DNA from: an uncultured Bacteroidales bacterium
Lineage (GTDB): Bacteria > Bacteroidota > Bacteroidia > Bacteroidales > UBA932
Assembly (NCBI GenBank): GCA_900316525.1
Contig: ONDF01000028.1
Coordinates: 1-35,122 of the forward strand
Reading direction: 5' to 3'
Length of the DNA stretch: 35,122 bases
In this document: one piece after another, positions 25,597 through 35,085 of the stretch
How positions within the stretch are numbered: the first letter of the stretch is position 1
Layout of the letters: each line of letters begins with the position of its first letter
The notes under the pieces: model-generated
The model's database searches: none
Told to the model about the DNA's origin: nothing
What the model saw: only the letters and a program-made list of their open reading frames with translations
Position numbers and translations under genes: made by a program

Positions 25597-26106
25597 ATGG
25601 CAACCTATCACATCGACCAGATCGACCAGAAAATCCTGTCCTTCCTCGTCAAGAACGCGCGGATGCCTTTCCTGGAGATCGCCCGTGAATGCGGCGTCTC
25701 CGGCGCGGCCATCCACCAGCGGGTCAAGCGCCTGGAAGCGAACGGGGTCATCACCGGGTCCCGCCTGCTCGTCAAGCCGCAGGCCCTCGGCCTCAACGTT
25801 TGCGCCTTCATCAGCATCTCCCTGTCGGAATCCACCCGCTACCCGGAGGTGATCGCCCACCTGAAGAAGATCCCGGAGATCGTGGAATGCCATTTCGTGA
25901 CCGGCCGCTACGCCATCCTCGCGAAGGTGTACTGCCTGGACAACGACCACCTGATGGAGGTGCTCCTGAACACCATCCAGAAGATCCCGTACATCCAGTC
26001 CACGGACACGATGATCTCCCTGGACGAGCCCATCGAGCGCCAGGTCTGGGTGAAGGATTTCAAGAGTACGACCTATACCGGCCTCAACAAGAAAGGTGAA
26101 GAATAG
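25597..26106 (+). CDS. Lrp/AsnC family transcription regulator
   Basis: A 169-residue DNA-binding protein. The N-terminal winged helix-turn-helix starts with IDQIDQKILSFLVKNARMPF, and its recognition part is SGAAIHQRVKRLEANGVI. The C-terminal RAM (ligand-binding, oligomerising) domain includes NVCAFISISLSE, ECHFVTGRYAILAKVYC and IQSTDTMISLDEPI. Members sense amino acids or similar small molecules; the ligand is not predictable. It does not adjoin an obvious amino-acid gene, so it may regulate itself and distant targets. Its last 23 bases overlap the end of the convergent ispD gene. Confidence 0.93.
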   Translation: MATYHIDQIDQKILSFLVKNARMPFLEIARECGVSGAAIHQRVKRLEANGVITGSRLLVKPQALGLNVCAFISISLSESTRYPEVIAHLKKIPEIVECHFVTGRYAILAKVYCLDNDHLMEVLLNTIQKIPYIQSTDTMISLDEPIERQVWVKDFKSTTYTGLNKKGEE

Positions 26107-26782
26107 CTTCCGCGAGGATTAAGTCCTCCTTCGTCGTGAGCTTGATATTGTTCCGCTCCCCTGCGATGTAGGAGAGCGGAATTCCGTATCTCCGGGCGAC
26201 GGAAGCGTCGTCCGTGAACGCGAGGTCGAAGCCCTGTCCATACGCGGCTTTCAGCTCTTCCGAACGGAACATCTGCGGAGTCTGCGCCCCGAAGATCCGG
26301 CTCCGGTCCACCTCCTCGCCGGAATCGCGCAGCGTCCCGTCCGCATCCTTGTCCAGGACGGCGAGCGTGTCCACGGAAGGGACCACGGGAACCAGGGCGC
26401 GGACCGATTCCATCTGCTGGAACATCGTCCGGATGAGGGCCGGGCTCAGGAGCGGACGGACGCCGTCGTGCACGGCGACCACCACCCCGTCGGGAACGAA
26501 GGAGAGGGCGTTCCGTACCGAGTGGAAACGGGTGAAACCGCCGCTGACCAGCCGCTGGGGGCAGTTGAAGTTCCGGTCCCGGCAATACTGCCGCCACCAG
26601 GCCATGTGCGCCTCGGGGAGGACCGTGACGACCTTGATGCCGGGGCAGGCCTCCAGGAACTGTTCGATGGTCCGCTGGAGCACGGCGCGGCCTCCCAGTT
26701 CAAGGAACTGTTTGGGCAGGTCCGAACCCATCCGGGTACCGGATCCGCCGGCGGTCACGACGAGGTATTTTTTTCGTTCCAT
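26084..26782 (-). CDS. ispD: 2-C-methyl-D-erythritol 4-phosphate cytidylyltransferase
   Basis: A 232-residue enzyme of the MEP isoprenoid pathway, forming CDP-methylerythritol from CTP and MEP. The nucleotide-binding loop AGGSGTRMGSDLPKQF near the N-terminus matches the family, as do VVAVHDGVRPLL and QTPQMF; the common HDAARP is HDGVRP here. The ATG at 26782 (MERKKYLVV) is chosen; the open frame starts 7 codons further up at a TTG. It is divergent from mreB, whose operon needs the undecaprenyl carrier made from isoprenoids. Its stop lies inside the 3' end of the Lrp gene. A TarI-type pyrophosphorylase is a possible relative, but the motifs favour IspD. Confidence 0.9.
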   Translation of the reverse strand: MERKKYLVVTAGGSGTRMGSDLPKQFLELGGRAVLQRTIEQFLEACPGIKVVTVLPEAHMAWWRQYCRDRNFNCPQRLVSGGFTRFHSVRNALSFVPDGVVVAVHDGVRPLLSPALIRTMFQQMESVRALVPVVPSVDTLAVLDKDADGTLRDSGEEVDRSRIFGAQTPQMFRSEELKAAYGQGFDLAFTDDASVARRYGIPLSYIAGERNNIKLTTKEDLILAEAILHLSC

Positions 26783-26800
26783 TCGACAAATTTCTTTATG

Positions 26801-26808
26801 CAAATATA
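26801..26808 (-). promoter_or_regulatory. -7 box for ispD
   Basis: TATATTTG on the minus strand matches TAnnTTTG and lies about 18 nt from the ispD start. The -33 element is weak (a TTG 23 nt upstream). Confidence 0.4.
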
Positions 26809-26819
26809 GTTTTTTTTCG

Positions 26820-26827
26820 TAATTTTG
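26820..26827 (+). promoter_or_regulatory. -7 box for the mreB operon
   Basis: TAATTTTG matches TAnnTTTG and lies 37 nt upstream of the mreB ATG. Its upstream side overlaps the ispD promoter in an 82-bp divergent spacer. Confidence 0.45.
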
Positions 26828-26864
26828 GACTCAATTCCATTCTGTCAAATTTAAAGATAACTAT

Positions 26865-27887
26865 ATGGCATTCCGTTTCCTGAACCAGGAGCTCGCAATG
26901 GACCTTGGCACGGCCAACACGGTCATCTTCCAGAACGACCAGATCGTGCTGGACGAGCCCTCCATCGTCGCCATCGACAATACATCCAACAAATGCATCG
27001 CCCTCGGCCAGAAGGCCAAGCTCATGCATGAGAAGACGAACCCCGGCATCCGCACCGTCCGTCCGCTGCGCGACGGCGTGATCGCGGACTTCAACGCGGC
27101 CGAGATGATGATCCGCGGTTTCATCCGCCAGGTCAACGCCCGGCACCGCAGCCTCTTCGCCCCGAACCTGAAGCTGGTCGTGGGCATCCCCTGCGGCTCC
27201 ACGGAAGTGGAGATCCGCGCCGTCCGCGACTCCTCCGAGCACGCCGGCGGCCGCGATGTCTACCTGATCTTCGAACCGATGGCCGCGGCCCTCGGTATCG
27301 GCCTGGACGTCGAGGCGCCGAAGGGCAACATGGTCGTCGACATCGGCGGCGGCACCACCGAGATCGCCGTCATCTCTCTCGGCGGTATCGTCCAGCAGGA
27401 TTCCATCCGCGTGGCCGGCGACGTCTTCACGGCCGACATCCAGAACTACCTGCGCCAGCAGCACGTCATCCGCGTGGGCGAGACCACCGCGGAGAAGATC
27501 AAGATCGCGGTCGGTTCCGTCCTTCCCGAGCTGGACGCCGAACCCGAACCCTTCCTCGTGCGGGGTCCGAACCTCATGACCGGCCACCCGGTCGAGGCCC
27601 TCATCCCCTACCAGGAAATCGCCCATTGCCTGGACAAGTCCATCGCCCGCCTGGAGACCTCCATCCAGCAGGTCCTCGAGCAGACGCCGCCGGAGCTCTA
27701 CTCCGACATCGTGGAGAACGGCATCTTCCTCAGCGGCGGCGGCGCCCTGCTGCGCGGCCTGGACAAGCGTCTCACCGAAAAGGTCAACATTCCGTTCCAT
27801 GTGGCCGAGGACCCGCTCCGCGCGGTGGCCCGCGGCACGTGCATCGCCCTCAAGAACACGGACAACTACTCTTTCTTGATGCGGTAA
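26865..27887 (+). CDS. mreB: Rod-shape determining protein MreB (actin-like)
   Basis: A 340-residue actin-like ATPase forming membrane-associated filaments that steer the elongation machinery. Visible features are the N-terminal MDLGTANTVI phosphate-1 loop, the KLMHEKTNPGIRTVRPLRDGVIADF region, the IFEPMAAALGIGL segment, the phosphate-2 loop VVDIGGGTTEIAV, and near the C-terminus IFLSGGGALLRGLDKRL. Length is usual for the family. It is the first gene of mreB-mreC-mreD-mrdA-rodA-DUF1460, with 1 nt between its stop and mreC. Its presence implies a rod-shaped cell at least under some conditions. Confidence 0.97.
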   Translation: MAFRFLNQELAMDLGTANTVIFQNDQIVLDEPSIVAIDNTSNKCIALGQKAKLMHEKTNPGIRTVRPLRDGVIADFNAAEMMIRGFIRQVNARHRSLFAPNLKLVVGIPCGSTEVEIRAVRDSSEHAGGRDVYLIFEPMAAALGIGLDVEAPKGNMVVDIGGGTTEIAVISLGGIVQQDSIRVAGDVFTADIQNYLRQQHVIRVGETTAEKIKIAVGSVLPELDAEPEPFLVRGPNLMTGHPVEALIPYQEIAHCLDKSIARLETSIQQVLEQTPPELYSDIVENGIFLSGGGALLRGLDKRLTEKVNIPFHVAEDPLRAVARGTCIALKNTDNYSFLMR

Positions 27888-27888
27888 T

Positions 27889-28707
27889 ATGCCCAAAGAG
27901 CGGAAGTTCCTCCCCCGGATCATCAGTGCGGCAACCTTCATTCTCCTGGAGGTTGCTGCTTTGCAACTGCTCTACCGCAATGCGGAGCTCCAGCGCATCT
28001 GGATCGCCCGCGCGGCGCACGGGGTGATGGGAACCGTCTGGGGCAGCACCCAGGCCATTTCCAGCTACTTCAGCCTGAAACGCACGAACGAGGACCTCGT
28101 CCTCGAGAACCAGCAGCTCCGCGAGGAGCTGGACGGCCTCCGCGCCGGCGCGCACGACCGCCGGGTGGATTCGCTCGGGGTGGCCCGCGGCCGCATCCGC
28201 GGCTTCGACTACATCCCGGCCGAGGTCATCAAGATCAGCCGCAACAAGCAGCACAACTACATGATCCTGAACAAGGGATTCGAGGACGGCATCCAGGAGA
28301 AGTCGGGCATCATCACCCGCAGCGGCGTCGTGGGCATCGTGGACGCGGTCAGCGCCCACCACTGCTACGCCCTCTCCTTCCAGAACAGCGACATCTCCAT
28401 CAGCGGCCGCTTCGGCGAAGACGGCGCGACGGGCCTGCTGGTCTGGGACGGGAAGAGCTCCCACGGAGCCATCCTCCAGGAAGTGCCGCTCCAGTACAAA
28501 TACGCCGTGGGCGACACCGTCTACACCAGCGGCCACTCCCTGATGTTCCCGCCGGACATCCCGCTCGGCGTGGCCGGGGACGCCCGCGTGATCAACGGCG
28601 CCACCAACGAGATCCGGGTGGACCTTTTCCAGGATTTCACGGCCATCCGCTATGTGACCGTCGTCCATAACACGGCCTTTGACGAAGTGGAGGATTTCGA
28701 CCTATGA
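27889..28707 (+). CDS. mreC: Rod-shape determining protein MreC
   Basis: A 272-residue bitopic inner-membrane protein linking MreB to the periplasmic PBP2-RodA complex. One membrane helix lies near 10-28 (IISAATFILLEVAALQLL). A coiled coil follows around 60-85 (LKRTNEDLVLENQQLREEL). The periplasmic beta domain has NYMILNKGFEDGIQEKSGII and TSGHSLMFPPDIPLGVAG, which are typical of MreC. The stop overlaps mreD in ATGA. Confidence 0.94.
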   Translation: MPKERKFLPRIISAATFILLEVAALQLLYRNAELQRIWIARAAHGVMGTVWGSTQAISSYFSLKRTNEDLVLENQQLREELDGLRAGAHDRRVDSLGVARGRIRGFDYIPAEVIKISRNKQHNYMILNKGFEDGIQEKSGIITRSGVVGIVDAVSAHHCYALSFQNSDISISGRFGEDGATGLLVWDGKSSHGAILQEVPLQYKYAVGDTVYTSGHSLMFPPDIPLGVAGDARVINGATNEIRVDLFQDFTAIRYVTVVHNTAFDEVEDFDL

Positions 28708-29216
28708 GAAAGGGCAGTTACTACTTCGTCTTCCTGCTGCTGGTCGCGGTGCAGATGCTCATCTGCAACTACCTGAACCTGTCGCCGTACCTCACGCTCT
28801 CGATTCTCCCCGTGCTGATCCTGTGCGTGCCGCTGCGGCTCCCGACGTTCTGGACGCTCCTCCTCGCCTTCGCCACCGGCAGCGCGGTGGACCTGCTGTC
28901 CGAGGGGCTCCTCGGGCTCAACGCCCTCGCCCTCGTCCCGGTCGCCTTCGTGCGGAAGGAGGTCATCCGCCTGATCTTCGGCGATGAGCTGTTCGCCCGC
29001 AAGGAGGACTTCTCCGTGCGCAAGAACGGCTTCGGGAAGGTGGCGCTCGCCGTCTTCCTCGTGCAGGCGCTCTTCCTGGCGATCTACATCTGGGCCGACG
29101 GCGCCGGTACCCGGACCCTCGCCTTCAACGCCATCCGCTTCGGCGTCTCGCTCGTGGCGGGATGGGCGCTCTCGCTCCTCGTCATCGACATCCTGGCCCC
29201 CGACAACCGCAAATGA
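28704..29216 (+). CDS. mreD: Rod-shape determining protein MreD
   Basis: A 170-residue integral membrane protein with about five hydrophobic helices and few conserved motifs. Assignment rests on hydrophobicity, length and position between mreC and mrdA. The FATGSAVDLLSEGLLGLNAL segment is the usual family hallmark. Both ends overlap neighbours by ATGA, indicating translational coupling. Confidence 0.9.
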   Translation: MRKGSYYFVFLLLVAVQMLICNYLNLSPYLTLSILPVLILCVPLRLPTFWTLLLAFATGSAVDLLSEGLLGLNALALVPVAFVRKEVIRLIFGDELFARKEDFSVRKNGFGKVALAVFLVQALFLAIYIWADGAGTRTLAFNAIRFGVSLVAGWALSLLVIDILAPDNRK

Positions 29217-31063
29217 GCATCGATCCCCGAAGCACCCGTCTTTTCATCGGCCTGGGGGTGGTGGCGGCCATCCTCCTGGCGAAAATCTTCTCCATCCAGG
29301 TCCTGGACGACCACTACAAGATCGACGCGGACAACAACACGACGGTCCGGGAGATCATCTACCCCACCCGCGGCGTCATCTACGACCGGAACGGAAACAT
29401 CCTGGTGGGCAACAAGGTGGCCTACGACATCCTGGTGAACCCGCGCGACCTGGAGAAGGTGGAGTTCGACACCGTCGGCCTGGCGGCCGCCCTGGACACC
29501 ACGGTGGAATTCATCCGCGGCAAGATGCAGGAGTACCGGAAGAACCGCCGGAAGATCGGCTTCCAGAGCGTCACGATGATCAAGCAGATCCCGGCCGAGA
29601 CCTACAACAAGTTCGCCGAGGTCCAGTACCGCTTCCCCGGCTTCAAAGGCCAGGTGCGCGGCATCCGCGACTACCCGATCAACGCCGGCGGCAACCTCCT
29701 CGGCTACGTGTCCGAGGTGGACCAGAACTACATGGACAGCCATCCGGGCGAGTACCGCTCGGGCGACTACGCCGGCAAGACCGGCATCGAGGCGGCCCGC
29801 GAAAAGGACCTCCGCGGCGAGAAGGGATACCACATCTTCCTGCGCAACTCCAAGAACCAGATCGAGCAGCCCTACAAGGACGGCGAGTTCGACAAGGAGG
29901 CCGTCCCGGGCCATGACATCGTCACCACCATCGACGCGCAGCTCCAGCAGTACGGCCAGGAGCTGATGCGGAACAAGGTGGGCGCCATCGTCGCCATCGA
30001 GCCGGGGACGGGCGAGATCCTGTCGCTGGTGTCCTCCCCGGGCATCGACGTGAGCCAGCTCGCCGACATCGGCAAATACTACCAGGAGATCCTGGCGGAC
30101 CCGTACCGGCCCATGTACAACCGCGCCGTCCAGGCGTCCTATCCTCCGGGATCGGTGTTCAAGCTGGTGAACGGGCTCGTGGGCCTGGAAGAAGGCGTGC
30201 TGCGGCCGGAAATGACGTATCCCTGCAGCCACGGCTACCATTTCGGCGCCGGGCACAAGCTGGGCTGCCACGGGCATAAATCGCCCCTGAACATGGAGGA
30301 GTCCATCATGATGTCCTGCAACGCGTACTACTGCTACGTGCTCAAGAACATCCTGGACAACCGCAAGTTCGAAGGGGACTACGGCGCGGCGCTGGACCAC
30401 TGGCACGACATGGTGACGAGCTTCGGCTTCGGCACCAAGCTGGGGTCCGACTTCCCGAACGAGCTGAGCGGCAGCATCCCCACCTCCAAGACGTACAACC
30501 GCGCCTACGGCAAAGGCCGCTGGAACTCCACCACGGTCATTTCCCTGTCCATCGGCCAGGGCGAGATCCTCGCCACGCCGATGCACCTGGCGAACCTGTG
30601 CGCGACGGTCGCGAACCGGGGCTACTACTACATCCCCCACATCATCAAGGCCTCGGAAGGCGTGGAGATCGACCCGAAGTACTACGAGAAGCAGTACACG
30701 AAGGTGTCCCTGGAGCACTTCCCGAAGGTCATCAAGGGCATGTGGCGGGCGGTCAATTCCGGCGCGGGCATGGGCGGAACCGCCTGGGTCGCCCACATCG
30801 ACGGGCTGGACGTGTGCGGCAAGACCGGCACGGCGCAGAACCCGCGCGGCGCCGACAATTCCGTGTTCATCTGCTTCGCGCCGATGGACAATCCCAAGAT
30901 CGCCATCGCCGCCTACGTGGAGAACGGCGGCTTCGGCGCCACCTATGCGGCCCCGATGGCGTCGCTGATGGTGGAGAAGTACCTGAACGGCGAAGTGAAG
31001 CGCACGGACCTCGAGAAACGGATGAAGGAAGCGAACCTGATGTCCCGCGTCAAGAAGGATTAG
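29213..31063 (+). CDS. mrdA: Penicillin-binding protein 2 (elongation transpeptidase)
   Basis: A 616-residue class B PBP that cross-links peptidoglycan during side-wall growth together with RodA. The start at 29213 overlaps the mreD stop (ATGA); a longer open frame upstream is unneeded. A membrane anchor lies at 10-28, and the pedestal begins with YPTRGVIYDRNG (50-61). Catalytic motifs are S314-V-F-K317, S368-C-N370 and KTG in CGKTGTAQN. A loop between the first two motifs (CSHGYHFGAGHKLGCHGH, 338-355) is rich in Cys and His, in the region that binds zinc in other PBP2 proteins. Confidence 0.95.
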   Translation: MSIDPRSTRLFIGLGVVAAILLAKIFSIQVLDDHYKIDADNNTTVREIIYPTRGVIYDRNGNILVGNKVAYDILVNPRDLEKVEFDTVGLAAALDTTVEFIRGKMQEYRKNRRKIGFQSVTMIKQIPAETYNKFAEVQYRFPGFKGQVRGIRDYPINAGGNLLGYVSEVDQNYMDSHPGEYRSGDYAGKTGIEAAREKDLRGEKGYHIFLRNSKNQIEQPYKDGEFDKEAVPGHDIVTTIDAQLQQYGQELMRNKVGAIVAIEPGTGEILSLVSSPGIDVSQLADIGKYYQEILADPYRPMYNRAVQASYPPGSVFKLVNGLVGLEEGVLRPEMTYPCSHGYHFGAGHKLGCHGHKSPLNMEESIMMSCNAYYCYVLKNILDNRKFEGDYGAALDHWHDMVTSFGFGTKLGSDFPNELSGSIPTSKTYNRAYGKGRWNSTTVISLSIGQGEILATPMHLANLCATVANRGYYYIPHIIKASEGVEIDPKYYEKQYTKVSLEHFPKVIKGMWRAVNSGAGMGGTAWVAHIDGLDVCGKTGTAQNPRGADNSVFICFAPMDNPKIAIAAYVENGGFGATYAAPMASLMVEKYLNGEVKRTDLEKRMKEANLMSRVKKD

Positions 31064-31067
31064 GAAG

Positions 31068-32600
31068 ATGATCGGCGAGAACACCCATAAGCGCGGCCTG
31101 AAACAGTCCATCGACTGGAAACTGATCACGGTGTACATCCTGCTGGTGCTCATCGGCTGGGTGAACATCTATGCGTCCATCCATTCCGAGAACCCGACCT
31201 CCATCATCGACTGGAACTTCCGCTGCGGCAAGCAGTTCGTGTGGATGCTCACCTCGTTCGGGCTCGCCGGCTTCATCCTCTTCGTCCTCCCGCCCCGTTT
31301 CTGGGAAAGCGCGTCAGTACCGATGTACCTGGCGGTGTGCGCCTTGCTTGTCCTCGTCATATTCGTGTCCAAGGACGTGAAGGGGTCCCATTCGTGGTTC
31401 GAACTGGGGCCTGTCAAGTTCCAACCCGCTGAAATATCGAAGATTACCACCTCGCTCCTGCTGGCGACCGTGATGAGCCGGCAGAACTTCAAGCTGAGCG
31501 AGTGGAAGGATTTCCTGCTGGTCGCGGCCATCATCGCCATCCCGATGGGCATCATCGTCCTGGAAAGCGAGACGGGTTCCGCCCTCGTGTACGCCGGCTT
31601 CATCTTCGTCCTGTACCGGGAGGGATTCTCCGGCTGGTGGCTCGCCCTGATCGGCCTCGTCATCCTGCTGTTCATCACCACGCTCACCCTCAGCCCGTAT
31701 ACCTCCATCCTCATCCTCATCGGCCTCCTGACCGTTTCCAACGCCTTCCGGGGGCCGCGCAAGGAGCTTTGGCCGCGGCTGGGCATCGGCCTCGGGTTCG
31801 TCACCCTGATGGCGTTCCTGCCCCAGCTCTGGGGGCTGCTGCAGGATGGGATCCAGGCCCATATCGACTGGATGGACCGCGTGACCTGGGTGCCGAAGGC
31901 GGGCGAAAGCGACGCCTACCGGTGGGCCTTCCTGCTGAAGGTCAAGCCGCTGTACATCCTCCTGGCCCTGAGCTTCCTGGTCCTGCCCTTCCTGGGCATC
32001 CGCGCCTTCAACCGGAAGGACGGCTTCCTGGGCCTGTCCCTCGCCGCCTTCGTCATCGGCGTCGCCCTCGTCTTCTCCACGGACTACATCTTCGAGAACA
32101 TCCTGCAGGACCACCAGCGCTCCCGCATCGAGGTGCTCCTCGGGATGAAGGAGGACCTCGCGGGCGTGGGGTACAACGTCAATCAGTCCAAGATCGCCAT
32201 CGGCTCTGGCGGCCTCACCGGCAAGGGTTTCCTGCAGGGAACCCAGACCGCGTTCGGCTTCGTCCCGGAGCAGACGACGGACTTCATCTTCTGCACCGTG
32301 GGCGAGGAATGGGGCTTCTTCGGGTGCCTGGTGGTCATCCTCCTGTATGTCTTCCTGATCGTCCGGCTCATCCTGGACGCCGAGCGCTGCCGGGAGAGCT
32401 TCAACCGCATCTACGGCTACTGCGTCGCCTCGTGCATCTTCATGCACCTGTTCATCAACATCGGCATGACCGTGGGCCTGATGCCCGTCATCGGCATTCC
32501 CCTGCCCCTGCTGAGCTACGGCGGCTCGTCCCTCTGGGCCTTCACCATCCTGATCTTCATCTTCGTCGCCCTGTACCGGCAGGAGAAGAAATATTTCTAA
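31068..32600 (+). CDS. rodA: Peptidoglycan glycosyltransferase RodA
   Basis: A 510-residue multi-pass SEDS polymerase that works with PBP2. Key segments are GSHSWFELGPVKFQPAEISK, in the conserved second-loop region, VLESETGSALVY with the catalytic-type aspartate position occupied by the ESETGSA motif, and GIPLPLLSYGGSS near the C-terminus. It is much longer than E. coli RodA (about 370). The extra length is mainly an extended middle region (IQAHIDWMDRVTWVPKAGES and neighbouring helices), which is common in Bacteroidota. It starts 4 nt after the mrdA stop. Confidence 0.94.
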   Translation: MIGENTHKRGLKQSIDWKLITVYILLVLIGWVNIYASIHSENPTSIIDWNFRCGKQFVWMLTSFGLAGFILFVLPPRFWESASVPMYLAVCALLVLVIFVSKDVKGSHSWFELGPVKFQPAEISKITTSLLLATVMSRQNFKLSEWKDFLLVAAIIAIPMGIIVLESETGSALVYAGFIFVLYREGFSGWWLALIGLVILLFITTLTLSPYTSILILIGLLTVSNAFRGPRKELWPRLGIGLGFVTLMAFLPQLWGLLQDGIQAHIDWMDRVTWVPKAGESDAYRWAFLLKVKPLYILLALSFLVLPFLGIRAFNRKDGFLGLSLAAFVIGVALVFSTDYIFENILQDHQRSRIEVLLGMKEDLAGVGYNVNQSKIAIGSGGLTGKGFLQGTQTAFGFVPEQTTDFIFCTVGEEWGFFGCLVVILLYVFLIVRLILDAERCRESFNRIYGYCVASCIFMHLFINIGMTVGLMPVIGIPLPLLSYGGSSLWAFTILIFIFVALYRQEKKYF

Positions 32601-32604
32601 GCCC

Positions 32605-33453
32605 ATGAAAAAGTTCACGCTGATACTCGCCCTCCTCCTTTCCATGGCCGCCTGCCATGGGCAGCCGAAGCGGGCGGCGGTCGATTATGTGACGACGCCG
32701 GAGGACCGGGCGCTGGCGGAGCGGGTGCTCGCGGACCTGCGGGCGCACCCCGGCGAGGAGCCGGGCGCGCAGATGGTCCGGGCCGCGAAGGACCTGCTCG
32801 GACAGCCGTACGTGGCTGGGACGCTGGAGGAGCTGCCGGAGGAAAAGCTGTGCATCTACCTCACGCGGACGGACTGCATCCTGTTCGTGGAAACGTGCCT
32901 GGGGCTCGTTCGCGCGGCGCGGCAGGAGGGGGATTTCGAGGCGTTCGCCTCGGAGCTCCTGCACAGCCGCTACCGCGACGGCGTCTGCTCCCGGTATGAG
33001 GACCGGCTGCACTACACGACCGAATGGGCCCGGCAGGGAGAGAAGCGCGGGACGGTGGAGAACATCTCCGGCTCGCTCGGGGGCGTCGACCTGGACCATC
33101 CGGTGCATTATATGTCCATGCATCCGGACGCCTACGCGCGGATGACGGATGTCCATGCGATCGAGGTCATCGAGGACCGGATCAACGCGGAGACATCGGC
33201 CTACATCCCCAAATCGGCCCTGAAAAAGGCGCTCGGGGGCATCCGCAGCGGCGATATCATCTTCTTCAACACCCGGGTCGACGGGCTGGACATCTCGCAC
33301 TGCGGCATCGCGCTGGCGGAACCCGGCAAGCCGGTGACATTCATCCATGCGTCGACGGTGCCGATGAAGGTGGTCGTGGAGCAGAAGTCGCTGGAAGAAT
33401 ATGTGATGGGAAAGAAAGCGACAACGGGCATCGAGGTGTACCGCGTCCGTTGA
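32605..33453 (+). CDS. DUF1460 amidase-like lipoprotein
   Basis: A 282-residue lipoprotein (MKKFTLILALLLSMAAC, lipobox cysteine 17). DUF1460 proteins have a papain-like fold resembling NlpC/P60 and are described as N-acetylmuramoyl-L-alanine amidase-like. The probable nucleophile is the cysteine of TRTDCILFVETCLG, and the likely histidine is in ISHCGIAL. GDIIFFNT is the usual strand before it. It begins 4 nt after rodA, as the last gene of the rod operon, so it probably trims or recycles peptidoglycan during elongation; that role is inferred from context. The eno promoter overlaps its stop codon. Confidence 0.88.
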   Translation: MKKFTLILALLLSMAACHGQPKRAAVDYVTTPEDRALAERVLADLRAHPGEEPGAQMVRAAKDLLGQPYVAGTLEELPEEKLCIYLTRTDCILFVETCLGLVRAARQEGDFEAFASELLHSRYRDGVCSRYEDRLHYTTEWARQGEKRGTVENISGSLGGVDLDHPVHYMSMHPDAYARMTDVHAIEVIEDRINAETSAYIPKSALKKALGGIRSGDIIFFNTRVDGLDISHCGIALAEPGKPVTFIHASTVPMKVVVEQKSLEEYVMGKKATTGIEVYRVR

Positions 33454-33480
33454 TAATGTGCAATTAATTTCGTAAATTTG
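33450..33480 (+). promoter_or_regulatory. Promoter of eno
   Basis: TTG (33450-33452) lies 20 nt before TAAATTTG (33473-33480), a near-ideal Bacteroidota promoter. It gives a leader of about 35-40 nt. The -33 part overlaps the end of the DUF1460 gene. Confidence 0.7.
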
Positions 33481-33492
33481 CGGCGCTCATAG

Positions 33493-34830
<1,338 letters not shown>

Positions 34831-34854
34831 TCCAGGCGTGCTCCGCACACTCTC

Positions 34855-34886
34855 AAGGCCGGCCCCCTCGGGGACCGGTCTTTTTT
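34855..34886 (+). terminator. Terminator of eno
   Basis: A GC-rich hairpin (AGGCCGG...CCGGTCT with a CTC-containing loop) is followed by six T residues, 25 nt after the eno stop. Confidence 0.85.
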
Positions 34887-34891
34887 ATGTC

Positions 34892-35030
34892 GATAAGTCT
34901 GATAATACTGATACCCAACAAGGCCGTCGGTGTGAGCGGAAGGTGATCCGGGGGTCTTCCCCCGGTCGCCCCTGGGGGCAGCGCGAAGCGCGGGGGTCAA
35001 ACAGCGGCATCGCCGCCGTTTTTGGGTTTG
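34892..35030. other. Hairpin-rich spacer between eno and the 5S gene, no gene seen
   Basis: The stretch begins with GATA at 34892, 34901 and 34910, a 9-bp phase. Then comes a perfect 7-bp hairpin with a TCTT loop (34948-34965), a GCGC-GAA-GCGC hairpin (~34980-34992), and GCGGC-ATC-GCCGC followed by TTTTT (35004-35023). The last resembles a plus-strand terminator. Short open frames here have low-complexity, arginine-rich translations and look non-coding. It may be a dispersed repeat or a structured RNA; I cannot tell. Confidence 0.5.
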
Positions 35031-35047
35031 AGCGGAGCGAAAACAAA

Positions 35048-35079
35048 GAAGCCCGGTCGTCATTTGACGATCGGGCTTC
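35048..35079 (-). terminator. Terminator of the rRNA operon
   Basis: GAAGCCCG and CGGGCTTC form the outer stem and TCGTC/GACGA the inner stem around ATTT. On the minus strand it is followed by a T-rich tract and sits 6 nt beyond the 5S 3' end. Confidence 0.88.
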
Positions 35080-35085
35080 CAAAAA

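Noticed and set aside
29084..31168. 694-codon minus-strand frame opposite the PBP2 gene
   Set aside because: Antisense shadow of mrdA in GC-rich sequence; the translation has no recognisable domain.
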